A stretch of 64,000 bases of DNA from Sporosarcina jiandibaonis (GCF_013184495.1 NZ_JAAOIY010000005.1:1-64000), one strand, 5' to 3'. Positions 46,114-55,388 are shown, counted from the first letter of the stretch. Numbers and translations: made by a program. The notes: generated by a model from the letters alone, not told the origin.

Positions 46114-46127
46114 ATAATAAAATTATT

Positions 46128-46457
46128 TCATCTGTCAGTTTCTTGAAATTCAATCGCAACAACTTTTTCAGTCGCAGTGTTATACTCAATTCGTACAAAA
46201 ACACCGAATTCACGGTCACGATCTTTCAACCAAAGCTTAAACTTTTCAATTGTTGAATCGCCTTTAGATTCGCTTCCTTCATGCAAGTAGTCAATAATAT
46301 TCGCAGTAGGGTATTTCGATTGTGTTTCTTTAAAGGCAAGTTGGCCCCATTTAGCATAGGCTGGAACTTCTTGTTGTGCATGAGCAATCGATTGAATATG
46401 GAAGGGTGTAGAATTAAAAATCGTGAATATTCCAAGTGCAATAAAAGTTTTTCGCAT
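46128..46457 (-). CDS. DUF3889-type secreted protein
   Basis: 109 residues. Signal peptide about 1-27 ending SIAHAQQ. The mature part carries YAKWGQLAFKETQSKYP and the C-terminal VAIEFQETDR, the pattern of the YqzG/YhdC (DUF3889) family of secreted Bacillus proteins. Function unknown. Its tail converges with the phosphorylase gene. Confidence 0.8.
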   Translation of the reverse strand: MRKTFIALGIFTIFNSTPFHIQSIAHAQQEVPAYAKWGQLAFKETQSKYPTANIIDYLHEGSESKGDSTIEKFKLWLKDRDREFGVFVRIEYNTATEKVVAIEFQETDR

Positions 46458-46553
46458 TATTTAACTCATCTCCTTTTCGCTAGGATGAGTAATTTTCTTG
46501 AAATCATTCAATGGACAAAAATAGTATCTTATAAATGAAATGGAGGAAAGAGA

Positions 46554-46853
46554 ATGGACCTAATCCCAACACCGTATAAACTTGAGCAGAAAGCTAAACA
46601 TATCGCCAAACTTCAAACGTTAGAAAATGCGACAATTATTAATATCCAACTTAAAAAAGGCGAAACCATCGCCGAACATGATTCTAGAAAAGATGTTGTA
46701 ATTGTCGTTCGAAGAGGCTCCGTTATTTTTAAAGTTGAAGGAACAGAGACAATTGTCGAATCAGATAATATGCTTCATATGAAGCCGTTCGAAAAACATA
46801 GTCTTCAAGCAGTTGAAGACACGGATCTTTTAGTGTTTCAAATAATGCCTTGA
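46554..46853 (+). CDS. small cupin-fold protein
   Basis: 99 residues, one cupin barrel (GETIAEHDSRKDVVIVVRRG, then FEKHSLQAVED). Of the usual metal ligands only His57-like residues in AEHDS and KHSL remain, so metal binding is uncertain. GGAGGAAAG precedes the ATG. Function unknown. Confidence 0.8.
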   Translation: MDLIPTPYKLEQKAKHIAKLQTLENATIINIQLKKGETIAEHDSRKDVVIVVRRGSVIFKVEGTETIVESDNMLHMKPFEKHSLQAVEDTDLLVFQIMP

Positions 46854-46861
46854 AAATGAAA

Positions 46862-46892
46862 AAAAGCCTGCAAAAAAATCAGCAGGCTTCAA
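46862..46892 (-). terminator. terminator between the cupin and YaiI genes
   Basis: AAGCCTGC (46864-46871) pairs with GCAGGCTT (46882-46889). On the minus strand it is followed by TTTTTTTC, so it mainly serves the YaiI-type gene; it overlaps that gene's last codon. Confidence 0.75.
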
Positions 46893-47341
46893 CTTTTATT
46901 TGAGGTTAATTCCTCACATAACTTTTTTAAACTATTTTCGAATTTTACTGTATTCTCCTTTAAACGTTTTTTCGGACCTCGTAATCGCCCACCGCTCATT
47001 CGAATTTTTTGTGCTGTATGACGCGCAAAGAGAAGCTGATCGATATTGTCATCGGTATAGCGGCGACCATTTTGATCGATCGGATGCCCTTGTTTCGCTA
47101 GCACCATCGCGGCTAATCCATAATCTTGCGTGACGACAATATCATTTTTTTGAACGCGGTTAACCAGAACGAAATCGACTGCATCCGCCCCTTTGGAAAC
47201 AATGACCGTTTCCGCTCCTTCACGATGCATTTCATGCGCCGTATCGCAAATGAGGATGCATCGAAATCCATATTGCCTCGCAATTTGTATGGTTTCATTC
47301 ACCACTGGACATGCATCTGCATCGATAAGAATTGCAGGCAT
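46889..47341 (-). CDS. YaiI/YqxD family protein (DUF188)
   Basis: 150 residues. NYN/PIN-like N-terminus ILIDADACPVVNETI (about 4-18), then VSKGADAVDF and TQDYGLAAMVLAKQG, the conserved Asp pattern of the family, and FARHTAQKIRMSGGR. A nuclease role is suspected from the PIN-like fold, but is unproven. Confidence 0.93.
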   Translation of the reverse strand: MPAILIDADACPVVNETIQIARQYGFRCILICDTAHEMHREGAETVIVSKGADAVDFVLVNRVQKNDIVVTQDYGLAAMVLAKQGHPIDQNGRRYTDDNIDQLLFARHTAQKIRMSGGRLRGPKKRLKENTVKFENSLKKLCEELTSNKS

Positions 47342-47405
47342 AAACCCGCCTCCCTTATTTATTTCTACGTCTAGTATATCAAAAATAGAACTTTTTTCGT
47401 GATTA

Positions 47406-48698
47406 TTATTTTTGGGCGGACAGCTTTAATACTGAATTTGTCACTAAACTTGCTACTTCGTTCAAACGCTCTTTACTTATTCGGTCGATTGTATCTTTTG
47501 GTGAATGATACCATTCTTCCGAAGGGAAATAACTAAACAATGCCGCATCGATTCCAGCTTTTTGAAATGGAGCATGATCGCTGCGATCGGTAAAATCTAG
47601 CGGGATTTTCTGGATGGTCTTGGCGGTATCTGTCACTTTATTGGAAAAACCATCAACAGTGAAAATGGTGAGCGGGCCAGCGTCCGCGCTGCCGACCATA
47701 TCCATATTCAACATGGCCTCGGTACGTTGAATCTCCTTTTTAGACATCTCATCTACATATTTTTTCGAGCCTAATAATCCAAGTTCTTCAGCCCCGAAAA
47801 ATAGAAAGCGAAGTTCTTTATCGTTTGAAACATTTTCTAAAACACGGGCAATTTCTAGGAGCACGGCAGTTCCACTAGCATTATCGCTCGCACCGGGCGA
47901 CGACTCAACTGAATCATAATGAGCCCCGACGATGACAATTTCATCACCGGAGTTTTTGGACGATTTAGTCGCGATGATGTTTTGTGATTCATGTTTTTCT
48001 ATATCGGCCCCTTCAATTGTAATCGTTCCCGTAACGGATTCATTATCTCTCATCAGGTTTAGTAATGATTTCCCCTCATTGGTAGACAATGCGATAGTTG
48101 GGATATAATCATCATGATGTTTTCCAAGCGACCACCCAGTATTTTGCAAATCATCTTTGAAGTTAATAATTATGCCGACAGCACCTGCTCCAGCTGCATT
48201 CAAAACCATTTCCTCAAAATAAATATCGCTAATTGTAGCAACCGCAATTTTACCTCTCACATCGATGTTTTCATAATCGGACGTCAATCCATTATTCACA
48301 TATATTAATTCGCCAGTCACGTTTCCAGAAACCGAGTATTGAAATGGTGCGGGGGAGAAAGATTTATCAAAACCTTCAATAGTTAATTCAACAAGTTTTG
48401 GAAAAATATAATGGTCAAAATCGAAGGGTTGAGATTCTACAGAATAACCATAGGTCTCTAATTCCTCGGTAATGAAATTCGCTGCATTTTTTTCAGATAC
48501 AGTGCCTGCGACCCGAGGCTCTTTTGATAGCTCTTTTACATTCGAATAAATCTTGTCAGCATCCAAATTATCTATAATAGCTGATTCAATGTTGTTAGAT
48601 GAAGGACTTATTATTTCTTGGACATGCTGCGGGGAGCACGCCGAAATGAGGATGCTAAGTACGAATAAGACGGGGAGATAAAGAGATTTTCGAACCAT
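47406..48698 (-). CDS. secreted lipoprotein aminopeptidase, M28 family with PA domain
   Basis: 430 residues. Lipobox LISACS near residue 20. A PA domain (about 140-230) precedes the M28 peptidase domain. Two-zinc ligands are visible: His and Asp in GAHYDSV and SDNASGTAV (about 258-275), Glu pair in GAEELGLLG, Asp in NMDMVG and the last His in EWYHSPKDT. It resembles Bacillus YwaD. Outside the membrane, it probably trims peptides for uptake. GGAGGAATC precedes the ATG. Confidence 0.92.
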   Translation of the reverse strand: MVRKSLYLPVLFVLSILISACSPQHVQEIISPSSNNIESAIIDNLDADKIYSNVKELSKEPRVAGTVSEKNAANFITEELETYGYSVESQPFDFDHYIFPKLVELTIEGFDKSFSPAPFQYSVSGNVTGELIYVNNGLTSDYENIDVRGKIAVATISDIYFEEMVLNAAGAGAVGIIINFKDDLQNTGWSLGKHHDDYIPTIALSTNEGKSLLNLMRDNESVTGTITIEGADIEKHESQNIIATKSSKNSGDEIVIVGAHYDSVESSPGASDNASGTAVLLEIARVLENVSNDKELRFLFFGAEELGLLGSKKYVDEMSKKEIQRTEAMLNMDMVGSADAGPLTIFTVDGFSNKVTDTAKTIQKIPLDFTDRSDHAPFQKAGIDAALFSYFPSEEWYHSPKDTIDRISKERLNEVASLVTNSVLKLSAQK

Positions 48699-48839
48699 AT
48701 GATTCCTCCATTCTATTTATGGGAATTATACCACAAGTCAAATAATACAATGTCCAAAAGACAAGGCTCGTATGCGTTTCAAATGGTTTAATTCGGGGGA
48801 TAGTGAAACAAAGAAGGAAATTGGAAGGAGTTTTACAAA

Positions 48840-49076
48840 ATGTTCGAGAAACCTGAAGAAGCTCGTATGACCGAAGAGGAAACAGCCAAATACGGAAGAG
48901 AAATCGACGCGAAAAATGCCTTATATGAAAATGTGGTTGTTGAAGACAGCGTAAATGCATTATCTGCGGATGAAATACCGCCACCCATTTCGGAAGAAGA
49001 AATAAAACGCCGTGTCGGAGAGCAAAATTATAAGAATACAAAAGACAGCGGTGTCATGAATTCAATCAATAGTTAA
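48840..49076 (+). CDS. small acidic protein, unknown
   Basis: 78 residues, Glu-rich and without membrane segments or cysteines. It starts MFEKPEEARMTEEETAKYG. AAGGAG lies upstream of the ATG. No family recognised. The opposite strand also has an open frame here, but it lacks a ribosome site. Confidence 0.6.
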   Translation: MFEKPEEARMTEEETAKYGREIDAKNALYENVVVEDSVNALSADEIPPPISEEEIKRRVGEQNYKNTKDSGVMNSINS

Positions 49077-49149
49077 TGATTAAAAAGAAGGAAACATCCA
49101 ATGTGGTGTCGAAAGATGCCTTTACACTAATTATTGGAGGTTTTAGTTT

Positions 49150-49653
49150 ATGTTTAAAACAATCGAAGAATTCCTTAATCACTGGGAACATGAAAGCGGA
49201 TCGACACAGAAAATCTTGAATACGCTTACCGATGAGTCATTAGCGCAAGAAGTGTCGCCAGAAGACCGTACACTTGGCCGAATTGCTTGGCATATTGTAC
49301 AAACACTCCATGAAATGATGTCGCAAACAGGTTTGGAATTCACTGGAACACCGGAAGATGCACCTGTACCAGAAACCGCAGCTGAAATTGCAGATGCCTA
49401 TCGTTCGACCAATGAAGCGATGGTTTCAGCAATAAAAACACAATGGACGGACGAAATATTAGGTGAAATGAGAGACATGTACGGAGAACAATGGTCTGTC
49501 GGAACTGTTCTTGGCATCTTAACAGCACACGAAACTCATCACCGCGGCCAAATGACAGTGCTCATGCGTCAAGCAGGTTTACGAGTACCGGGTGTTTACG
49601 GGCCGGCTCGGGAAGAATGGGCAGCTTTTGGCGGACAAGCACCTGTTATTTGA
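49150..49653 (+). CDS. DinB-family protein
   Basis: 167-residue four-helix bundle. The metal triad is visible as His in IAWHIVQ (about residue 51) and HETHHRGQ (about 134-141). DinB proteins are metal-dependent thiol or alkyl transferases in several bacilli; the substrate here is unknown. TGGAGG precedes the ATG. A weak terminator-like hairpin follows at 49660-49696. Confidence 0.9.
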   Translation: MFKTIEEFLNHWEHESGSTQKILNTLTDESLAQEVSPEDRTLGRIAWHIVQTLHEMMSQTGLEFTGTPEDAPVPETAAEIADAYRSTNEAMVSAIKTQWTDEILGEMRDMYGEQWSVGTVLGILTAHETHHRGQMTVLMRQAGLRVPGVYGPAREEWAAFGGQAPVI

Positions 49654-49939
49654 ATGAAATGAAAGCCAAGTCTATTACATTCGGCTTGGTTTTTATCGTA
49701 ATACTGGATATGTTAAATACTGCCAATGTAATAATAGGACAGTTCCATATAACTCTTTAACGTTATGTGGAATTGTTTTTTATTATTTATAAAGAAATTA
49801 ATTGAATAAATTGAACTTTCGGAAATATGTTTTGTAAAAGTGCAATAAATACGCTTTTTCAATAAAAATGTCCCAAGTGAATGGGGTTAAATTTACTAGT
49901 TTCATCGCATACTGTTAATTAACGAGAGGAGGAGGTGTA

Positions 49940-50098
49940 TTTCATAAAGTAGAATAATTGGAACTAGTGGAGCCAACTTCCACTGCCGGTCGCTAAAGCC
50001 AAAAAACAGGAAAGTAAAAGGTCTCGAGTTGCTGCCGCCATGTCATGGTTTTTATGTTGAGAAGCCTCTTAACCACGGGTTATATTCAGCAAAAAAAC
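49940..50098 (+). promoter_or_regulatory. candidate structured RNA leader of the YiiX-like gene
   Basis: Over 400 bp separate the DinB gene from the next start. The last 160 bp before the ribosome site are richer in GC and in pairing than the flank. They hold AGTGGAGCCAACTTCCACT as a hairpin, then CCGGTCGCTAAAGCC, GGTCTCGAGTTGCTGCCGCC and the hairpin CCATGTCATGG. The pieces recall riboswitch-like leaders of cell-wall hydrolase genes, but match neither the S-box, c-di-AMP (ydaO) nor c-di-GMP-I consensus as I know them. No coding frame. Confidence 0.45.
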
Positions 50099-50114
50099 AT
50101 TGGAGGGGTCTTTT

Positions 50115-50963
50115 GTGAGAAAAATAATTTACTTGTCATTTGTTTTCCTGATGATGTTGTCCGGTAGTGGAATGAATGCATATGCGTCAAACGTAGACAT
50201 GAATGATGGGTCAAGCAAGGATTTTAGCGCCTTCGTCGAATCGAAAGTGACGGAGATTAACAATTTAATAAGTCAAAGTGCAAATGATCTTGAAGATAAA
50301 GCGAATGTCATCCATGAAGAAGTCGATGAGTACGTCAAATCATTACCTTCAAAAGAAATCGAAAACAACTTAAATCTTTTGGAAACATTAATTGACAACC
50401 TCGATGCCATAGACGAAAAAGTTAATGCGGAAAACGAATCGAAGAATGGATTAACTGCCACGTCATGGCGTTATGGAGATATTTTATATTACGGAATCGG
50501 TAATACGAACGCAGTAGGAGAAAAATCTTTTACTGGCCATACTGCAGTATTAACGACGACAAATTATTATGTCGTTGAAGCATCAAAAACTAAAAAAAGC
50601 GGAAATAAAGTTTTCCATTGGAATAGAACAAACATGTGGCAGGGTGCATCTGGCATCAAGCAATATAAAGTGACTACTAAACTAGGAACGAATGCCACAA
50701 CAACACAACGGAGAACAGCCGTAACCTTTGGATTAAATCAAGTCGGAAAACCTTACTCAATGCTAACGACCATTTTTGCGAACGATAAATGGTATTGCTC
50801 AAAACTAACGATGAGAATGTGGTATAATGCCGGCTATGATTTGAGAGGGACTAGGGGCCTGACAATCGGGGGAATCATAGCTGTGATTCCGTATGATATA
50901 GTAATCGATTTAAACACACGTTTGCACAAAACGTGGGGTAGTAGCACGCCAGGTTATTCATGA
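50115..50963 (+). CDS. secreted papain-like (YiiX / NlpC-P60 superfamily) cysteine hydrolase
   Basis: 282 residues. GTG at 50115 has GGAGGGG six bases upstream. Signal peptide about 1-25 (ending NAYAS). A helical region (about 35-115) is probably a coiled coil. The C-terminal half begins WRYGDILYYG and has the permuted papain order: His in FTGHTAVLT (about 142) and Cys in DKWYCSKL (about 220), with VGKPYS between. Such enzymes cut amide or ester bonds in peptidoglycan, peptides or lipids; the substrate is unknown. In an apparent operon with the next gene. Confidence 0.8.
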   Translation: MRKIIYLSFVFLMMLSGSGMNAYASNVDMNDGSSKDFSAFVESKVTEINNLISQSANDLEDKANVIHEEVDEYVKSLPSKEIENNLNLLETLIDNLDAIDEKVNAENESKNGLTATSWRYGDILYYGIGNTNAVGEKSFTGHTAVLTTTNYYVVEASKTKKSGNKVFHWNRTNMWQGASGIKQYKVTTKLGTNATTTQRRTAVTFGLNQVGKPYSMLTTIFANDKWYCSKLTMRMWYNAGYDLRGTRGLTIGGIIAVIPYDIVIDLNTRLHKTWGSSTPGYS

Positions 50964-50990
50964 TCTAAATTATTGGAATGAGGCTGAAGA

Positions 50991-52187
50991 ATGAATAGGA
51001 AGTTAGGCTTTTTCGTACTAAGTATAGTTGTAATTACGACAGTAATTGTTCTTTTGCAAGTTTTTAAAAAGCATGGCGAAGCGAGTGCGCGCAGCGTAAT
51101 TAATGGAATAGAAAGCTTTACCGTTGAAAAAGTTGGAACAGATGATCACTACTACTTATTCTACCCGTCAGATCATCGTGTATCGCAAGGATTTACATTA
51201 GTGAAAGAAGTCTCGAATACTGGAGAAGTGATTAAAGAGTTCGAGCTTAAAGATGATGATTTTAGACGTGCTGCAATACACCAGAAGCCAAATGATACCA
51301 ATCGATTATTTATTTCACTTTTCGGTGAAGCAGTAGTAGAAGATTGGTACTACACGTATGATTTGAATGAACAGAAATTTCAAAAAGTTCCACTGAATTA
51401 TTTCAAGCACAATGTCGGTGTCAATCATATCATGCATTACGGTCCCGATGTTATATTTAACACAATTGCATCCCATAAAACAGGGGATCAGGACTACAAT
51501 AGCCATACCGGCGATTTTAAGATGTCGATCTCCAATTACACGCAGAAAAAAAGCTATGAAACGGAATGGGGGCATGCTCCCGATTGGTCACCGATCTTAC
51601 AATTTAACGGTAATTTTATTTACGCGGGCAGTGGCCAGGTGAACGACGCTGGAATTGCGGAAAATACTTTTGTCGCGATTGCCGACCCTGATCTAGAATC
51701 AGCGAAGTATATAAATTTTGATAGAAAAGCAGTCGAATTTGCACCGATTTTCACAACAGAAGAAAATGCCTATATACTTGCGGATACGGGTGAACTATTC
51801 GTGATGAACAAGGATTTAAGTTATGAAACGTACGAACCTTATAAAGGATTGCCAAAACAAGATTTATATTACAGCGCTGGTCAATTTCTTATGTTGAATG
51901 AAGAGTTGGCATTACAGGGTATACATGCTAACGGAAAAACAATACTCGGTTTGTTATCTTTATCAGAGGAGCCAAAGTTCGACATTCTTGAAAAAGACTA
52001 TCTGAATCCAACTAACTCATACAAAATTTTATATCAAGACTATAATAATAAAAGGATATATATCATAGAAGGGGATAGCGATGATAAGGATGGCAATTTA
52101 CTGGTCATCGACAATACTAATTTCGATCTAATCCATAAAATTCCGATTGAGTATCATTACTTGTTGGATATGGTAATTAAAAATTAA
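50991..52187 (+). CDS. membrane-anchored propeller-like protein, unknown
   Basis: 398 residues. One N-terminal hydrophobic segment (about 4-24) and a long extracytoplasmic part of beta-strand character with repeated Tyr/Phe/Asp turns (for example YYLFYPSDHR, NGNFIYAGSG, ENAYILADTG, NKRIYIIEGD), suggesting a beta-propeller. No catalytic motif. It starts 27 bases after the YiiX-like gene, so the two proteins probably work together at the cell surface. Confidence 0.7.
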   Translation: MNRKLGFFVLSIVVITTVIVLLQVFKKHGEASARSVINGIESFTVEKVGTDDHYYLFYPSDHRVSQGFTLVKEVSNTGEVIKEFELKDDDFRRAAIHQKPNDTNRLFISLFGEAVVEDWYYTYDLNEQKFQKVPLNYFKHNVGVNHIMHYGPDVIFNTIASHKTGDQDYNSHTGDFKMSISNYTQKKSYETEWGHAPDWSPILQFNGNFIYAGSGQVNDAGIAENTFVAIADPDLESAKYINFDRKAVEFAPIFTTEENAYILADTGELFVMNKDLSYETYEPYKGLPKQDLYYSAGQFLMLNEELALQGIHANGKTILGLLSLSEEPKFDILEKDYLNPTNSYKILYQDYNNKRIYIIEGDSDDKDGNLLVIDNTNFDLIHKIPIEYHYLLDMVIKN

Positions 52188-52190
52188 TTA

Positions 52191-52238
52191 AAAAAAGAGC
52201 AGTTCCGCTTAACAGTTATAAGAGGATCTGCTCTTTAT
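52191..52238 (+). terminator. terminator after the propeller-like gene
   Basis: AAAGAGCAGTTCC pairs with GGATCTGCTCTTT (one mismatch), with an inner CTTA/TAAG stem; a T-rich tail follows. It can also serve the convergent gene. Confidence 0.8.
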
Positions 52239-52252
52239 TGTTTATGGTTTAT

Positions 52253-53281
52253 TTACTTAACTGTGATTCTTCCATTATCTGATTTCAATCGAATGGTATT
52301 TTCTCCTGCGCCAATGACTGTGCGCGAATTACGTTCCCCAAAAATATCAATTCGACCATGACCTGTTTTCGCATGGATGGAAACGTTAGTCGGTTCCATT
52401 CTCGAATCCACTAAAATACTGCCATTATCCGTTTTCAAATCGATGTTTCGATCTAAACTATCGGTTTGCAATATAATTCGCCCGTTGTCCGTAATTCCGA
52501 CGACAGAACCTTTCACATGTTCGAGCACAATTCGACCGTTATCCGATTCAGCACCGACGCTTTCTGCATCGACATGGCTCATTTCAATCCGTCCGTTATC
52601 TGTTTTCGTTCTGACATGATCCACTTGAACTTTCTCAAGGACGATGCGGCCGTTATCCGTTTCGGCAGTCAGAGAAGTGGCGGCAATTTCTTTTAATTGA
52701 ATCCGTCCATTGTCCGTGTTTGCAGTCACGGTTTTCCCAAGTACTTTAGTAGCGTCAATTCTTCCATTATCAGTTTTCATCGCAAACGATTGGTATAACT
52801 TCTTTGGAATGAACACGTTAAGTGTCACCGCCTTCATATTGAAATTGAACATGAATAGCCAATGGCGTAAACTTTTCAACCGAACCACTAAGGTGTCGCC
52901 AACTATGTGCGCAGTCAATTCTAGCTTTTCATTCGAGCCGATTAATTCCACAGTAGTAGTCGAGTCATTTGAAGGTCTGACAAAGAGTGCGCCGTGTTGA
53001 ACATTGATGTCGACATTGGTATAGCTGTTATCGGTGATTGTAATTAATTCATCGCTAATTTCAGCAGGTGTTTCATTTTCAACAAATGGATAAGAATCGA
53101 GAAGGTCTGCAGCGATTTTTGCAGGAGAACCAAGGGAAATAGCAATCTCATCGTCAGTTTTTCCATCCTCGCGTCCATTTGAAAAGTATTCGCGGATATC
53201 AATGAGAATATCGTTTCGTTCCTCTTCGGGTAAGCGGCTGATCGCCGTTTCGAGTTCACTTATAAATTGATTTTCAGTCAT
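52253..53281 (-). CDS. YvlB/DUF4097-type repeat protein with N-terminal DUF1700-like domain
   Basis: 342 residues. The N-terminal helical part (about 1-60: [34 protein letters not shown]) matches the HAAS/DUF1700 domain found beside PadR regulators. Two thirds of the protein is a beta-repeat in which TDNGRI recurs nine times, mostly every 19 residues, from about residue 170 to the end. This predicts a long beta-helix or adhesin-like stack (DUF4097, LiaG/YvlB group). The ATG at 53281 has GAGGAG upstream. Translationally coupled to the upstream PadR gene. Confidence 0.9.
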   Translation of the reverse strand: MTENQFISELETAISRLPEEERNDILIDIREYFSNGREDGKTDDEIAISLGSPAKIAADLLDSYPFVENETPAEISDELITITDNSYTNVDINVQHGALFVRPSNDSTTTVELIGSNEKLELTAHIVGDTLVVRLKSLRHWLFMFNFNMKAVTLNVFIPKKLYQSFAMKTDNGRIDATKVLGKTVTANTDNGRIQLKEIAATSLTAETDNGRIVLEKVQVDHVRTKTDNGRIEMSHVDAESVGAESDNGRIVLEHVKGSVVGITDNGRIILQTDSLDRNIDLKTDNGSILVDSRMEPTNVSIHAKTGHGRIDIFGERNSRTVIGAGENTIRLKSDNGRITVK

Positions 53282-53606
53282 TTCGCACACTCTCCTCGAT
53301 TAATGTATTTACACCTTCCGTGAAGCTCCGCCATTCCTCTAATTGCTCGTGTAAATAAGTCCGGCCTGTATCCGTTAACTTATAATACTTACGCGGTGGA
53401 CCTTCTGTTGATTCTTGCAAGTACTTTGTAAAATAACCTTCTTTTGTTAAACGGCGAAGTAATGGGTAAACGGAGCCTTCTGAGATGGAAATCTGGTTGG
53501 AAATTTTCTGGACGAGTTCATAGCCATAACGGTCTTGTTTGTCTAAAAGAACGAGAACGCATAGGTTTAGCACGCCTTTTTTGAATTGAACATTCAATTT
53601 ATACAT
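53274..53606 (-). CDS. PadR-family transcriptional regulator
   Basis: 110 residues, winged helix ([38 protein letters not shown]) followed by the PadR wing [13 protein letters not shown] and one C-terminal helix for dimerisation. PadR regulators typically repress their own operon and release it on a cell-envelope or chemical signal. Ends overlapping the repeat-protein start. Its probable operators flank the promoter just upstream. Confidence 0.93.
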   Translation of the reverse strand: MYKLNVQFKKGVLNLCVLVLLDKQDRYGYELVQKISNQISISEGSVYPLLRRLTKEGYFTKYLQESTEGPPRKYYKLTDTGRTYLHEQLEEWRSFTEGVNTLIEESVRND

Positions 53607-53631
53607 GCTCCTTTCACTACTGGTTAATGAA

Positions 53632-53702
53632 TAGTACTACTTCATGCAAAGTACCGATTGAGATTAATATATCACATGGTACTGTACAGTGCAAGGTACT
53701 GT
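53632..53702 (-). promoter_or_regulatory. PadR operon promoter with two similar operator-like repeats
   Basis: On the minus strand TTGCAC (53694-53689) and TATATT (53671-53666) are 17 bases apart. Two related 21-base imperfect palindromes of the form GTACT-n7-TGCAA-n-GTAC lie at about 53633-53653 and 53681-53701. One overlaps the -35 and the other lies just downstream of the -10, a natural layout for autorepression. Confidence 0.65.
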
Positions 53703-53852
53703 TGTGAAAAATGAAGCTTCTATTTTTTGAGAAGGGTTCAGTTGTCCCTTTAATGACTTTCGTAAACGTGTATCTGATTATTTTGAAGTAACTGAATTAC
53801 CTATGTTAGAATAAATACAGAGTAAAAAAATATTACTAAAGGAAGGTGCAGG

Positions 53853-54029
53853 ATGAGTAAATACCAAAAACGTTCTGTTTATATTTCAATTGTAGCACTT
53901 GCTTTCTTCTTAGTATTATCATTAATTACACGTAATTGGGGATTCTTTTTATGGAGTTTATTGCCTGTTTTTATGGTCTTGATAACTGCGTTCTCCATCA
54001 AGATTGACAATAAAAATAATGCGGGTTGA
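53853..54029 (+). CDS. 58-residue two-helix membrane protein, unknown
   Basis: ATG at 53853 follows AAAGGAAGG. The product has a short basic head (MSKYQKR), two hydrophobic segments (about 9-26 and 31-49) and a polar tail. A terminator follows 15 bases after the stop. Not recognised. Confidence 0.75.
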   Translation: MSKYQKRSVYISIVALAFFLVLSLITRNWGFFLWSLLPVFMVLITAFSIKIDNKNNAG

Positions 54030-54043
54030 ATGGTTTATAACAT

Positions 54044-54073
54044 TAAAGCTCAGATTTCACTCTGAGCTTTTCT
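54044..54073 (+). terminator. terminator after the 58-residue gene
   Basis: AAAGCTCAGA pairs with TCTGAGCTTT around a 6-base loop, followed by TCTC rather than a long T run. Confidence 0.7.
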
Positions 54074-54113
54074 CTCATAAGACTGAACTCGTTACTTTTT
54101 ATAAGCTAATTAA

Positions 54114-54788
54114 TTAAATAAAATGCTTCATCGCTTCTCGTTTACTCAAAGGTTTTAAGGGATGTTCCGCTACAAATGCTTTCACGACATCTGGATTCGT
54201 CTTGGCGTATTCCCGTAAAACCCAACCGATCGCTTTCTGGATAAAGAATTCATTGGACCCCATATGTTGCCGAATTATCTCAAATAATAAATCCGTATTC
54301 ATCGCCTGTTTAAATTTTAATTGGCTGAGAATAGCGGCCCGGTTTGTCCACATATTATCGGACCGAGACCATTCCAGCATCACTTTTTCACCGCGTGCAG
54401 GATTTGCTTTCACAATATCGCCAACAGACTTTGGTGCAATCGAATCCACGCTATCCCACCACGACTTTGTTTCGATCAAAGTTCGAAGCTCCGGTAAATC
54501 CTCGATGGTTAAATGCTTCTTCATCTTTTCAAGTAAAGCGATTGCTGCATAATGATATTCACGTTCTGGTAGTTCATACAGTTTCCACACTTCTTCAAAC
54601 AGCTGATCAGGTTCAGGCAATGCATATTCAGCGAAATATTCGCGAAGCAATTGCTTGCGAAGGGGACTCTTGATTCCCAAGAATGTGAAACGGTTTTTCA
54701 TATAGGCCGCCATCGGGCCAGCTTGTTCTTCATTGCGATTCGCCTCGAATTTCTCGACAATTCCTTTATAATTCCATGCTTTTTTCAA
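54114..54788 (-). CDS. DNA alkylation repair protein (AlkD family)
   Basis: 224 residues made of HEAT-like helical repeats. Hallmarks are GIKSPLRKQLLREYF (about 38-52), ETKSWWDSVDSIAPKSVG (about 106-123, with the WD pair that contacts DNA), SDNMWTNRAAILSQL and FFIQKAIGWVLREYAKTNP (about 184-202). These are 3-methylpurine/7-methylguanine glycosylases. Starts at TTG with GGGGGTGGG upstream. Its 5' part is duplicated at about 55.4-55.5 kb. Confidence 0.93.
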   Translation of the reverse strand: MKKAWNYKGIVEKFEANRNEEQAGPMAAYMKNRFTFLGIKSPLRKQLLREYFAEYALPEPDQLFEEVWKLYELPEREYHYAAIALLEKMKKHLTIEDLPELRTLIETKSWWDSVDSIAPKSVGDIVKANPARGEKVMLEWSRSDNMWTNRAAILSQLKFKQAMNTDLLFEIIRQHMGSNEFFIQKAIGWVLREYAKTNPDVVKAFVAEHPLKPLSKREAMKHFI

Positions 54789-54937
54789 TCAACCCACCCC
54801 CGACTAATTACCAAAAGTGTATCATATTAGCATCGACCTGAAACCTTCTGATGTTCATACATTCACAATTGACGACAAGTCCAGGATGTTTCAATTGAAT
54901 GTGACTTGGCTAAATTATGAATAAAGGAGGTCTTCTC

Positions 54938-55285
54938 ATGGGAAAGGTCACGGTAACAGGTGCGATATTAATCATAACCGGCTGGTTTGCTCTCGTTGAA
55001 TTTGATAGTTTCCCCGAATCGGAACGTAAACAAATCTTACAAAGAATAAAAAGAAGTCCGGTCCTCATACTTTTGATCGCTTTAATGCCCGCTGGTATCT
55101 TCATCAATATGTTAGGGGTCTTTTTCAGTTCTCTCTTGATGGTCATTTTTGGGGCATCTTTGATATTTCTGCAAGGTATCATCGTTGCACTTTTGTTCTG
55201 GAAACGAAAACGTTGGAAAAGCATCGTGCTGCTTGCTGCTATTGTTACACTAGGAATTTTCATCTACATTCCAATATTCTGGTAA
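54938..55285 (+). CDS. membrane protein of about 115 residues, unknown
   Basis: Three or four hydrophobic segments separated by a charged stretch (FDSFPESERKQILQRIKR, about 22-39) and KRKRWKS near 90. AAAGGAGG precedes the ATG at 54938. It lies between alkD and the decayed alkD fragment, so it may have moved with that duplication. No family recognised. Confidence 0.75.
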   Translation: MGKVTVTGAILIITGWFALVEFDSFPESERKQILQRIKRSPVLILLIALMPAGIFINMLGVFFSSLLMVIFGASLIFLQGIIVALLFWKRKRWKSIVLLAAIVTLGIFIYIPIFW

Positions 55286-55346
55286 AATATTGTGAAAGCA
55301 TTTTTCACACTCATAAACAATCATGTGCTATTCTAGCGAAACGAAA

Positions 55347-55387
55347 AGCCCGATTTCTCCATTTAATGTTGGGAAATCGGTTTTTTT
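55347..55387 (+). terminator. terminator after the 115-residue membrane protein gene
   Basis: CCGATTTCTCC pairs with GGGAAATCGG (one bulge) around a 10-base loop, followed by seven T. Confidence 0.85.
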
Positions 55388-55388
55388 A

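Noticed and set aside
48655..49041. 128-codon minus frame opposite the small acidic protein gene
   Set aside because: No ribosome site; the plus-strand gene has one. The peptide is Cys/Phe/His-rich in a way typical of shadow frames.
49940..50098. Assignment of the YiiX leader to the c-di-GMP-I or c-di-AMP riboswitch class
   Set aside because: Short pieces such as GCTAAAGCC and GAGCCAAC look similar, but I could not fit the full consensus or its paired stems.
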